The notes beneath the pieces were generated by a model. The model was not told the DNA's origin and searched no databases. It saw nothing but the letters and a program-made list of their open reading frames with translations. Source: a virus. From it: 20,086 nt of DNA. Both the position numbers and the translations under genes were made by a program. The DNA lies in IMG/VR virus record IMGVR_UViG_3300011113_000580, positions 1 to 20,086 of that record; one strand, written 5' to 3'. Of the stretch, positions 5,425 through 12,020 are shown in pieces; within the stretch, counting starts at the first letter, position 1; each line of letters opens with the position of its first letter.

Positions 5425-6711
5425 ATGTCTGTAGATAAAATTTTTATTAGTATAGCATCTTACAGAGATGATCAAACAGTTCCTACTGTGGTTGATTGTC
5501 TTAAAAAAGCTAAATTTCCAAACAGATTAGTTTTTGGTATTTGTCTTCAACAAGATAAAAATGAGATAGACACTAGTTACTTAGATAATTATCCACAAAT
5601 TAAAATAATAAATTATCATTGGAAAAATAGTCAGGGGACATGTTGGGCAAGACATCAGATACAGAAACAATTAATCTCTGACGAGACTTATTATTTTCAA
5701 TTAGATTCACATCATAGGTTTGTTGAAAACTGGGATGAATGGTTGATAGACACTTATGAAGAATTGAGAAAAAATTATAATAAACCAATTATTGGTGGGT
5801 ATTGTCCATCATATTTTATATCAGACGATTCCATATTAGCAGACAGTCCTCTACAGACAAATTGCCATTCTGACTTTACAGAAACCGGAGACTTGTTTTT
5901 TAGTTCTAAAGAAATAAATAACTTTATTGAATTAAGAGAACAAAAAGTCAAAACCGTTACTGCAAAATTTTTATCTGGTCATTTTATATTTACTGGAATA
6001 AATTTTTGTAAGGAGTGTCCGTATGATCCTAATTTATACTTTAGGGGTGAAGAATTATCTTTGAGCGTAAGAGCTTATACTCATGGTTATGATTTTTTTC
6101 ATCCAACAAATCCAATTGTTTGGCATGAATATATTAGAAAAAATAAACCAAAACACTGGAATGATCATGTTCCAAAAAATGGTTTTGTTGTTACTGCTGA
6201 ACAAAGATCAGATAAGGCCAAAGAAAAAATTAGATATTTATTAGGCATGGAAAAATCTAATATTAATTTCCAGAAATATGGATTAGGTAATGTTAGGAGT
6301 ATACATGATTATGAATTATATGCGGGGCTGAATTTTAAAACACAACAAGTACATAAATACGCCTATAATATATTGGGTAGGTATCCACATCCATTTACTA
6401 TGACAGAACAAGAATGGTTGTCTGGATTAATGCCTAAATTCAATATAGCAATGCAATTACCCGACGTAAAACTAACCGCTTTACTAAATACTAAGCCTGA
6501 TAATTTTTATATTTTATGTTATAATATAGAAAATCATTTAATTTATAGAAAAAAAATTAACAATCTAGACATGTTCAATAATAAAGAAAAAATTTATGCA
6601 ATGAGTGCGTCGATGGAAACTAAACCATCGAAAATTTATATAAAATCTCATCACGAAAATAGTCAAAAATTAGGAGAAAAATTACTAATTAATAATTTTA
6701 TTATAAAATGA
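5425..6711 (+). CDS. GlcNAc-transferase-like glycosyltransferase
   Basis: This 428-residue protein starts 1 base after the previous stop. Residues 1-~305 match the GT-A fold of the eukaryote-type polypeptide/Skp1 GlcNAc-transferase family (the 'GlcNAc' glycosyltransferase family). The N-terminal strand is KIFISIASYRDDQTVPTV, then LVFGICLQQD, then GTCWARHQIQ (71-80). The metal/nucleotide-sugar motif is FQLDSHHRFVENWD (91-104, with D94-S95-H96). Further matches are the GHFIFTG segment, RGEELSLSVRAYTHGYD, WHEYIRKN and YGLGNVRSIHDYELYAGL at ~285-302. Residues ~310-428 are an extra C-terminal region of unknown role, including YPHPFTMTEQEW. The probable reaction is transfer of GlcNAc or another sugar from UDP onto a protein or glycan. 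The target could be phage DNA, virion protein or host surface. It overlaps the next gene by 4 bases. Confidence 0.85.
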   Translation: MSVDKIFISIASYRDDQTVPTVVDCLKKAKFPNRLVFGICLQQDKNEIDTSYLDNYPQIKIINYHWKNSQGTCWARHQIQKQLISDETYYFQLDSHHRFVENWDEWLIDTYEELRKNYNKPIIGGYCPSYFISDDSILADSPLQTNCHSDFTETGDLFFSSKEINNFIELREQKVKTVTAKFLSGHFIFTGINFCKECPYDPNLYFRGEELSLSVRAYTHGYDFFHPTNPIVWHEYIRKNKPKHWNDHVPKNGFVVTAEQRSDKAKEKIRYLLGMEKSNINFQKYGLGNVRSIHDYELYAGLNFKTQQVHKYAYNILGRYPHPFTMTEQEWLSGLMPKFNIAMQLPDVKLTALLNTKPDNFYILCYNIENHLIYRKKINNLDMFNNKEKIYAMSASMETKPSKIYIKSHHENSQKLGEKLLINNFIIK

Positions 6712-7466
6712 GGAATCAAATTCTATACGTAGCATTGCATGAAAATGATACAAGTTCGACTATCGGACTGTCATACCAATTCATTAATCAAAATACAAGC
6801 ATAGATAAATTTATAAATATCTTTGTAAATACTTATGATCTAGAATTAGTCCATATCTATAAATATTATTTTAATAATGATAAAATAGAGTTTATAATAG
6901 AAAATGACAATACTAAAAAACTAAAAGATATACTAAATAATAATATTAAAAATTTCTCGCATCTGATACTGCTAAATAATAAATTTCTATATAATAAAAA
7001 TTTTAACAACGATATTCTTATGGCGATTAATTCTAATATTGACACGGTAATTGATATAAATAACAAAGACAAGGGATTATCTATCTTCAAAATGTCAGAT
7101 ATTTGTGATGTATCTTTGAGCGAATTGCTATTAAAACAACCAAAAATAGATTCAAGTAGTATGGTTTCTTCAAATATTAATTTTATTAAATATGTGCCAA
7201 AAACTATTGTATATTCGGATAGTTATTGTTTATTTTGTGAATTATCTCATAGAACAGATTCTTTGTCTTATTTAAATTCATATGTTTATATCAATAAAAA
7301 AAATAATAAAGTTTATAATATTGCCAATAATTTTTTAGGTGATTTAGTATATATAATAAATGACTCCTCCCTTTGCATAAACTGGCTAATTAATAATTCT
7401 ACATTACCTATCTTTTATACAAAAGAATATGATTCAGACAGATATATCGATAGGATTCACATATAA
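6708..7466 (+). CDS. Hypothetical Asn/Ile-rich protein closing the sigma operon
   Basis: This 252-residue protein is coupled by an ATGA overlap to the glycosyltransferase. The composition is dominated by Asn, Ile, Lys, Ser and Tyr, following the extreme AT content. No signal peptide, no clear membrane segment and no recognisable domain are seen. The order of N-terminal ILYVALHEND, central FSHLILLNNKFLYNK and later VDIN-type strands is vaguely like a nucleotide-sugar-binding alpha/beta protein. Combined with its neighbour this might point to a partner of the glycosyltransferase, but I cannot support that further. The gene is followed by a 56-base gap before the virion genes, so it is probably the last gene of the operon. 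Confidence 0.72.
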   Translation: MRNQILYVALHENDTSSTIGLSYQFINQNTSIDKFINIFVNTYDLELVHIYKYYFNNDKIEFIIENDNTKKLKDILNNNIKNFSHLILLNNKFLYNKNFNNDILMAINSNIDTVIDINNKDKGLSIFKMSDICDVSLSELLLKQPKIDSSSMVSSNINFIKYVPKTIVYSDSYCLFCELSHRTDSLSYLNSYVYINKKNNKVYNIANNFLGDLVYIINDSSLCINWLINNSTLPIFYTKEYDSDRYIDRIHI

Positions 7467-7507
7467 AATATTATTTTTAAGTTTATTTGTGTATTACTAT
7501 TTAGCCC

Positions 7508-7514
7508 AAAGGAG
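7508..7514 (+). promoter_or_regulatory. Strong Shine-Dalgarno AAAGGAG for the gene at 7523
   Basis: AAAGGAG ends 8 bases before ATG 7523 and is one of the strongest ribosome sites in the window. It fits a highly translated virion gene. The 40 bases before it are AT-rich and contain ATATAAAATATT (7461-7472), a possible -10-like element, but no position is secure. Confidence 0.7.
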
Positions 7515-7522
7515 AAAAATAT

Positions 7523-8050
7523 ATGGCAACTCAACAGGTTAATGGTAGTGCTGTTACATCAACATCCACAAGAAATAATGGCGGTGCGGTTATTAAGGCT
7601 GGCACATCAGCAACATTAGTTGATAATGTGGCTCTAGGCTATTCTAATGTTGGTGTTTTTGGATCATCAGTAGCAGATGGCACAAATACAGATAAAGCTT
7701 TATCGGCTGGTACTTTTTCGTACAATAATCAGAGTCCAATAGCCAAAAGAGTTACAACAACTCTATCTGGCGTATCAAACACTTATTTACAAAGCGGTGC
7801 TGCTAAGCCAGGTCTTGTTCGTAGTATTCATAAGTTAGAAGTTGTTAGAACACGCAGACTAACAACCGCTATTCGTGCTGGATACTGGAATATTTACAGT
7901 GGTTCTTTCACAACACCTCCAACTGTTGCTGTTGATTCTTTTGCTTCAGACGATGCTGCAAATCCATCAAGAAGTGCTCCTGGCGAGCTTACATACAAAA
8001 CTGGCGCTGTAGTACCAGTTCAAGATGACTATGCAGAAAAAACTGGCTGA
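7523..8050 (+). CDS. Probable virion surface protein, unknown family
   Basis: This 175-residue protein is rich in Ala, Gly, Ser and Thr with few charged clusters, quite unlike the preceding operon. Its base composition is also less AT-rich. The N-terminus MATQQVNGSAVTSTSTRNNGG and repeated Gly/Thr/Asn turns suggest a beta-rich extracellular or capsid-surface protein. A more basic central segment (RSIHKLEVVRTRRLTTAIRAG) precedes an aromatic strand YWNIYSGSFTTPP. There is no signal peptide. The strong ribosome site, stand-alone position and following hairpin terminator indicate an independently and strongly expressed gene. Head decoration, tail or fibre-associated roles are all possible; I do not recognise the family. 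Confidence 0.75.
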   Translation: MATQQVNGSAVTSTSTRNNGGAVIKAGTSATLVDNVALGYSNVGVFGSSVADGTNTDKALSAGTFSYNNQSPIAKRVTTTLSGVSNTYLQSGAAKPGLVRSIHKLEVVRTRRLTTAIRAGYWNIYSGSFTTPPTVAVDSFASDDAANPSRSAPGELTYKTGAVVPVQDDYAEKTG

Positions 8051-8076
8051 TAAATGAACTAATAATATAGATACAT

Positions 8077-8112
8077 AATAAGCCAATGATACCTAGGTGT
8101 CGTTGGCTTATT
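8077..8112. terminator. Strong hairpin, likely Rho-independent terminator
   Basis: Arms 8077-8094 and 8095-8112 are near-perfect reverse complements over 18 bases (AATAAGCCAATGATACCT against AGGTGTCGTTGGCTTATT). They pair with only two G-T wobbles. The centre CCTAGG forms the turn, so about 16 base pairs with a 4-base loop are expected. The outer right arm ends in TTATTT followed by TACTTT, a modest U-rich tract. It lies 27 bases after the stop of the gene at 7523 and 20 bases before the gene at 8132. It is by far the strongest hairpin I see in the window. Confidence 0.8.
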
Positions 8113-8131
8113 TACTTTAGGAGTATATAAT

Positions 8132-8449
8132 ATGAGTGAAACTATAATTCATTTTTGGGAAAATATAGCCACAACAAGTATTGGTATAATTGTAACAATG
8201 GTTGGATTTTGGGTTGCTATTGGCCGAAATATGGCTACTAAAAGTGAGGTTGCTCATATGATAGAAACTCAAAGTCCGTATAATCAAGATCGTCAATTTA
8301 TTATGGAAAGATTAGCTAGTAATAAAGAAACCCAAGCAGCCTTTGCAAATGCTCTACAACGTAATACTGAAGTAATGACAGAACTAAAGATACAAATAGC
8401 CACTTTGGGCAAAACTTTGGAGGCTCTTGAAGAGCGTATTGAAAGATAA
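8132..8449 (+). CDS. Membrane-anchored coiled-coil protein
   Basis: This 105-residue protein starts after an AGGAG site 8 bases upstream. It has an N-terminal transmembrane helix (residues ~13-30, ATTSIGIIVTMVGFWVAI). A polar stretch leads into a long helix with heptad-like spacing from ~55 to the end, including MTELKIQIATLGKTLEALEE. The layout is that of a single-pass inner-membrane protein with a coiled-coil domain. In phages such proteins serve as i-spanin-like, holin-associated or infection-related membrane factors, and the sequence does not distinguish these. It has no lipobox and no overlapping partner gene of the o-spanin type, which weakens a spanin call. It stands between the terminator and the tail-fibre genes. 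Confidence 0.75.
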   Translation: MSETIIHFWENIATTSIGIIVTMVGFWVAIGRNMATKSEVAHMIETQSPYNQDRQFIMERLASNKETQAAFANALQRNTEVMTELKIQIATLGKTLEALEERIER

Positions 8450-8494
8450 GTGTATATTAAAATAACACACCACAAAAGTATAAAGGGCTGAAAT

Positions 8495-9085
8495 ATGGGC
8501 GTTAAAATTCAACTATTACGAGGATCAGCAGTATCATGGAGCGGATCAAATCCGATACTAGGCGCTGGTCAACCAGGATTTGAAAGCGATACTAATAAAC
8601 TTAAAATTGGTGATGGATCTACAGCATGGAATGGTTTGAGTTATTTTGGGGGTGGATCCTCTTATAGCGATGAAACTGTTCAGGATCTTTTAGGTAATAG
8701 TTTTTTAATTGCTGGCACAGGTATTGCTTTATCATATAATGATGCTGGTAATACTCTAACAATTAATTCTTCTGGCGTTTCTGTTTTATCTCCTGTGGCT
8801 ATTAGTGGTAGTCAAAATAATTATAATCCTGGTGGTGGTGATGTTTTTAGAATTAGCGCATCGACCACCGGAGTAAACTTAACTGGAATGGTTCTTGGTA
8901 ATGAAAAATTAAGATTATTACTTAATATTGGATCTACAAATAATGTGACACTAGCTCATGAGTCTGCTAGTTCAACCGCTGCTAATAGATTTATAACTCC
9001 TAATGGGGGTAATTATATAGTGGCTCCAACAGGATCAGCTACTTTATTTTATGATGATACTAGCACAAGATGGAGAGTATTGTAA
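8495..9085 (+). CDS. Tail-fibre-like protein with tropism-determinant-type N-terminus
   Basis: This 196-residue protein starts after AAAGGG 7 bases upstream. Residues 1-52 (IQLLRGSAVSW, LGAGQPGFESDTNKLKIGDG, TAWNGLSYFGG) match the small N-terminal domain of the phage major tropism determinant (Mtd) and many fibre proteins. There the G-Q-P-G-F-E-x-D-T-N-K-L-K-I-G-D-G signature forms an attachment or trimerisation module. The rest is Gly/Ser/Asn/Thr-rich beta structure, with GTGIALSYNDAGNTLTINSS and an ending TLFYDDTSTRWRVL that is also usual in fibre proteins. The likely role is a trimeric tail or baseplate appendage. No reverse transcriptase or repeat indicating a diversity-generating element is present. 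It overlaps the next start by one base. Confidence 0.85.
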   Translation: MGVKIQLLRGSAVSWSGSNPILGAGQPGFESDTNKLKIGDGSTAWNGLSYFGGGSSYSDETVQDLLGNSFLIAGTGIALSYNDAGNTLTINSSGVSVLSPVAISGSQNNYNPGGGDVFRISASTTGVNLTGMVLGNEKLRLLLNIGSTNNVTLAHESASSTAANRFITPNGGNYIVAPTGSATLFYDDTSTRWRVL

Positions 9086-9969
9086 TGTTATCCACAAAGA
9101 TTATTGGTGGATCAAAATCATTGCACTTGGAAGCTATTGATTGGCATAATAGGGTCGTAGCAAATGGTGGTAGTGTTAGTCAATATACTCTTAAAGCTGT
9201 GAGCGATTTTTGTAGAGGAATTGACGGTGCTGGAATAAGAAATCGATTTTTAAGATTAAATCTATTTTGTGGTAATAATTTAAATGCTTGTACAGTTCCT
9301 CTATATAGAGGATATAGTTATGGTGGAACTCTTTATGGATCATCCACAGAAACTAATACTAATTTCGTATCATCAGACTATACTGAAACAGGATCTAATA
9401 AGGGTTTAAATACTATTGGAGAAAAATATTTAAATACTGGCCTTACTATTGCTAGCGCATATAATGCGGGTATCAGCTGGGCTAGTAATCATATGGGCAT
9501 TTATATTACTGATAGTAATTTATTTACTGCGGGATGGATGGGCGCAAATGATACTAATTTTGGTTGTTATGATAATACTGCCTTTGCATTTTATTCTCTA
9601 GACGGTGGTACTTATATTGGAGGAGCTGATGCTGGTGATCATACTATCTCAACTGTTATTGGCACCAATAATGGTTTTGCTTTGGGAACATATACTTCCT
9701 TGAGTACTGGTGCTGTATACAGAAACGGAATTAGTGTGACTAATGCTATTGGAGTTTTTAATTCTGAATTTACAACAAGTAATACTTTACCACTAATAGT
9801 AGGTGGAACTAGTTATAGTGTAGATGGGTGTGGCCCCACTGCGTATGAAACAGCTAATACAATTTTAGCTGGATATTCTATTGGATTAGGATTAACATCA
9901 TCTCAAGCATCATCATATAATAATGCTATGCAAGCTTTTCAAACAGCTTTAGGAAGGAAAATAACATAA
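9085..9969 (+). CDS. Probable receptor-binding or fibre tip protein
   Basis: This 294-residue protein is coupled to the fibre-like gene by a TAATG junction. The ATG at 9070, 15 bases upstream in frame, lies inside the previous gene and has no ribosome site of its own. The sequence is Gly/Asn/Ser/Thr/Tyr-rich with many beta-strand-like segments, such as SYGGTLYGSS, GGTYIGGADAGDH and GAVYRNGISV. Cysteines are few. The C-terminus is helical (SSQASSYNNAMQAFQTALGR) and resembles the ends of phage surface proteins with lectin/concanavalin-like folds. No catalytic motif of a depolymerase is visible. Its place after an Mtd-type fibre gene suggests it binds the host receptor or caps the fibre; this is inference. 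Confidence 0.78.
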   Translation: MLSTKIIGGSKSLHLEAIDWHNRVVANGGSVSQYTLKAVSDFCRGIDGAGIRNRFLRLNLFCGNNLNACTVPLYRGYSYGGTLYGSSTETNTNFVSSDYTETGSNKGLNTIGEKYLNTGLTIASAYNAGISWASNHMGIYITDSNLFTAGWMGANDTNFGCYDNTAFAFYSLDGGTYIGGADAGDHTISTVIGTNNGFALGTYTSLSTGAVYRNGISVTNAIGVFNSEFTTSNTLPLIVGGTSYSVDGCGPTAYETANTILAGYSIGLGLTSSQASSYNNAMQAFQTALGRKIT

Positions 9970-10220
9970 TGTTTTTATTAGTAAATAATGATCAATACGT
10001 TGTTTTACAAAGTATCAACGATGCTCATGAGGATCGTAAAATTATGCCAGTTAAATCTAATAATAATAACTGGATAGTACAAGATGATCTACTAACAGAT
10101 TGTACCACCGAAGGAACCACATGGTATGACTGGAAAGATTGGTTAGTCTCTTTAACCCCAACCGATGATATTCCAGCACCAAAACAGCCACGACCAACCC
10201 CAAAACCTAAAAATCCCTAA
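9969..10220 (+). CDS. Small protein with Pro-rich tail next to fibre genes
   Basis: This 83-residue protein starts by TAATG coupling with the preceding gene. The N-terminal half (MFLLVNNDQYVVLQSIND) appears to form a small beta domain. It contains Trp-rich segments (NNWIVQDDLL and TTWYDWKDWLVSL). The last 20 residues are Pro/Lys-rich (PAPKQPRPTPKPKNP). No signal peptide. I do not recognise a family. Coupled translation with the fibre gene suggests an accessory of the fibre, for example a chaperone or small tail protein. Confidence 0.7.
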   Translation: MFLLVNNDQYVVLQSINDAHEDRKIMPVKSNNNNWIVQDDLLTDCTTEGTTWYDWKDWLVSLTPTDDIPAPKQPRPTPKPKNP

Positions 10221-10252
10221 TTGGTGTAATATAAAATATAACCCTTATTAAT

Positions 10253-10256
10253 GGAG
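10253..10256 (+). promoter_or_regulatory. Shine-Dalgarno GGAG deciding the start at 10263
   Basis: GGAG stands 6 bases before ATG 10263. The in-frame ATG at 10251 overlaps this site and has no ribosome site of its own, so 10263 is preferred. Confidence 0.65.
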
Positions 10257-10262
10257 CTAATT

Positions 10263-10496
10263 ATGGCCAGACCATTCACAGACATAACCAAATCAATAAG
10301 CGCTAATAATATTAAAAATGGCACCCTATTAGTAGCTACTGGTGGATTGCGTACTGGATCTTCCAGTAGTTATTTTAATAAGGTTTACGATCAATATGTT
10401 CAAACATATCCAGTCATTACAGACATTCAGAGTAAATATGGTTATAGATTTTATAATGGTCTATTTATTGATAGTGTTGATAACGGCACCGTTTGA
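10263..10496 (+). CDS. Small hypothetical protein, possibly virion-associated
   Basis: This 77-residue protein starts MARPFTDITKSISANNIKNG. The start is set by a GGAG site (10253-10256) six bases upstream. The composition is Gly/Ser/Asn/Tyr-rich (GGLRTGSSSSYFNKVYDQYV) with no signal or membrane helix, similar in style to the neighbouring fibre-related proteins. A frame overlapping it at 10342-10524 is a shadow. Function is unknown. It is separated by 8 bases from the holin-like gene, so they are likely co-transcribed. Confidence 0.68.
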   Translation: MARPFTDITKSISANNIKNGTLLVATGGLRTGSSSSYFNKVYDQYVQTYPVITDIQSKYGYRFYNGLFIDSVDNGTV

Positions 10497-10504
10497 GGTG
10501 ATTC

Positions 10505-10867
10505 ATGATAAAACCCGGATATAGAACTAGTGAATTTTGGTTCACGATGGTTAGTTTTATTTTTAGTGGATTATTTTTAGCTGGTATTATAACAGATAAC
10601 GCAGATAAGGAGGATCTAATTAGAGATGTAAGTCATGGTGTTGAATCGTGCATCCTAATAGGAGGTCAATTGTTTATACTGTACAAATACATAAAGGGTA
10701 GATCAAATATTAAACAATCTTGGTGGAATAGTCAATCAGTACCAATTTCTAAAGAGGTAGAGGCAAATGAATCTAACAAGCAAAGAACTAATAAAAACAG
10801 AAGTAGAAAAACTAATAGCAACAACAAAAGTAAAAGTACAAGAAGTAAAAAGAATAGCAGTAGATGA
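10505..10867 (+). CDS. Holin-like two-helix membrane protein with long basic tail
   Basis: This 120-residue protein has two hydrophobic helices, residues ~11-29 (FWFTMVSFIFSGLFLAGII) and ~47-63 (VESCILIGGQLFILYKY). They are joined by a short acidic loop, DNADKEDLIRDVSH. This size and layout, with a short N-terminus MIKPGYRTSE and charged C-terminus, fit class II-type phage holins and holin-like proteins. From about residue 82 the tail is Lys/Arg/Asn/Ser-rich and disordered (NKSKSTRSKKNSSR at the end). Residues 88-120 are encoded in the 101 bases that also encode the N-terminus of the next gene in another frame. Lysis pore formation is the favoured role, but holins cannot be recognised from sequence alone with certainty. 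Confidence 0.72.
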   Translation: MIKPGYRTSEFWFTMVSFIFSGLFLAGIITDNADKEDLIRDVSHGVESCILIGGQLFILYKYIKGRSNIKQSWWNSQSVPISKEVEANESNKQRTNKNRSRKTNSNNKSKSTRSKKNSSR

Positions 10868-11153
10868 AGCATGGAAAATTTTACAGTTAGCAACAGCAAC
10901 AATTATTCAAATTATTGAATCTATTGGTAATGATTTGGCTGGTCCAGATAAAAAAGCATTAGCAATGGAACTTCTTAATAAATTCTATGATAGTGTGTTT
11001 ACCGTTGTTGATATTCCAGTTGTGCCAAACTTTTTGGAGCCTATGATACATAAGTATGTGAAAGCTTTTCTTATGGTATTGCTAAGTGCCACAATTGATG
11101 CTCTTGTCACAACTTTTAGAAATGCTGGAGTTTTTATTAAGAAAGTAGGTTAA
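10767..11153 (+). CDS. Amphipathic helical protein overlapping the holin candidate
   Basis: This 128-residue protein starts at ATG 10767 behind a good GAGG-type ribosome site (AGAGGTAGAGG, 10753-10763), which supports the start despite a 101-base out-of-frame overlap with the holin-like gene. Residues 1-55 form a long charged/amphipathic helix (ELIKTEVEKLIATTKVKVQE, then AWKILQLATATIIQIIESIG). Residues ~75-115 are more hydrophobic (VFTVVDIPVVPNFLEPMI and FLMVLLSATIDALVTTF), possibly membrane-associated. No known domain recognised. Its position between a holin candidate and other membrane proteins suggests it is part of the same membrane module. Confidence 0.72.
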   Translation: MNLTSKELIKTEVEKLIATTKVKVQEVKRIAVDEAWKILQLATATIIQIIESIGNDLAGPDKKALAMELLNKFYDSVFTVVDIPVVPNFLEPMIHKYVKAFLMVLLSATIDALVTTFRNAGVFIKKVG

Positions 11154-11154
11154 T

Positions 11155-11535
11155 ATGAATTTTACTCAAAGTTTTGAAGAATTTAGTAGAAACGTGAGCA
11201 CAATGGATTTGGCTCTGTATGCTGGTGTTGGAATTATTGTCTGGGTTTTATTTAAGGAAAGACTAAGCCCTATACAAAAACTTATACTATCTCTAGTAGA
11301 CCAAGGTAAAAATTTATTATCAACAAATAAATCTAAATCTTCTACTACTGATGTTGTTATGAATAAAACATCTGTTACTACACATGGTGAGGATGTCTTT
11401 TATCAATTAATTACATCCTGGAAACAAACTAGAGATCTTGCTGTGAAAAGCAATTGTGAGGAAGCCGTAAGGGTTGCAGATGAAATGTTTCCATTTCTAA
11501 GTCCAAGCGTTTGTAATAAGGATGAAAATCTATGA
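11155..11535 (+). CDS. Single-pass membrane protein with cytoplasmic helical domain
   Basis: This 126-residue protein starts 1 base after the previous stop. A transmembrane helix at ~18-34 (DLALYAGVGIIVWVLF) is followed by basic KERLSPIQK, favouring a cytoplasmic C-terminal domain. The C-terminal part (GEDVFYQLITSWKQTRDLAV then EEAVRVADEMFPFLSP) is helical and contains two cysteines (SNCEEA, SVC). It ends in an ATGA overlap with the next gene. Not recognised as a known family; it belongs to the membrane cluster 10505-14093. Confidence 0.75.
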   Translation: MNFTQSFEEFSRNVSTMDLALYAGVGIIVWVLFKERLSPIQKLILSLVDQGKNLLSTNKSKSSTTDVVMNKTSVTTHGEDVFYQLITSWKQTRDLAVKSNCEEAVRVADEMFPFLSPSVCNKDENL

Positions 11536-12020
11536 ATCAAAAAATTGTGCTTGTTATTGCTGGTCTTTTGGTGTTTATTGGTTTAACTAAACCAGATTTA
11601 TCAAAATTTATCAATCGTAATAACAATCCTGTTGTTGTAGACGAAATAATAGTTGTAACACCACCAGCAGATATAAAACTTAGAGAAGTTTGTCAACCAG
11701 TTATTGAAACTCTAAAGGGTAATCCAAGAGATGCTCGTAGACTTTCAAATACGTTTTTGGATATTGCCAGACTAATCGAATTAGACGGAGAAGAAATGGT
11801 CATTAAAAATACAGAAGAAATTAAACAAGCAAATAGTTTGGTTGGCCCAATGTTGCGTCTTGATATAAAAGGTAAGTATCCTTCATTATCTAAGGATTGT
11901 CAAGCAGTAGTTGTTAGTCAAATAGGAGATGATAACGTAACTCTAACAAAAGAATTACGAAGTTCTGCTGTTGAAGCGTTTAGGGGTCTTGGGTGGGCTT
12001 GTTATGAGGGGAGCAAATAA
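11532..12020 (+). CDS. Signal-anchor membrane protein upstream of the papain-like peptidase
   Basis: This 162-residue protein starts by an ATGA overlap. Residues ~4-18 (KIVLVIAGLLVFIGL) form a signal anchor. The linker with Pro/Asn/Val (NNNPVVVDEIIVVTPPAD) and a helical domain of ~110 residues likely lie outside the cytoplasm. That domain holds LREVCQPVIETLKGN, DARRLSNTFLDIARLIELDG and FRGLGWACYEG. Two to three cysteines (C55, C124-like and C157) could form disulphides. No recognised family. It ends in a one-base TAATG overlap with the papain-like peptidase gene, so the two are translationally coupled and may act together, for example as inhibitor, anchor or substrate. Confidence 0.75.
   Translation: MNQKIVLVIAGLLVFIGLTKPDLSKFINRNNNPVVVDEIIVVTPPADIKLREVCQPVIETLKGNPRDARRLSNTFLDIARLIELDGEEMVIKNTEEIKQANSLVGPMLRLDIKGKYPSLSKDCQAVVVSQIGDDNVTLTKELRSSAVEAFRGLGWACYEGSK

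Noticed and set aside
8126-8131. TATAAT directly before ATG 8132 as a -10 box.
   Set aside because: It touches the start codon, leaving no room for a leader containing the ribosome site; the AGGAG site upstream would not be transcribed.
8132-8449. Inner-membrane spanin call for the coiled-coil membrane protein.
   Set aside because: No nested or adjacent lipoprotein with a lipobox is present, and its neighbours are fibre genes rather than lysis genes.
8495-9969. Possible diversity-generating retroelement because the fibre-like protein resembles the N-terminus of the Mtd tropism protein.
   Set aside because: No reverse transcriptase, no template repeat and no C-type-lectin end with Asn-rich variable codons were seen; only the attachment-type N-terminal module is shared.
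10342-10524. 60-codon frame overlapping the genes at 10263 and 10505.
   Set aside because: No ribosome site, and it lies wholly within the region explained by the 10263 frame and the following start; composition looks like a shifted reading of it.
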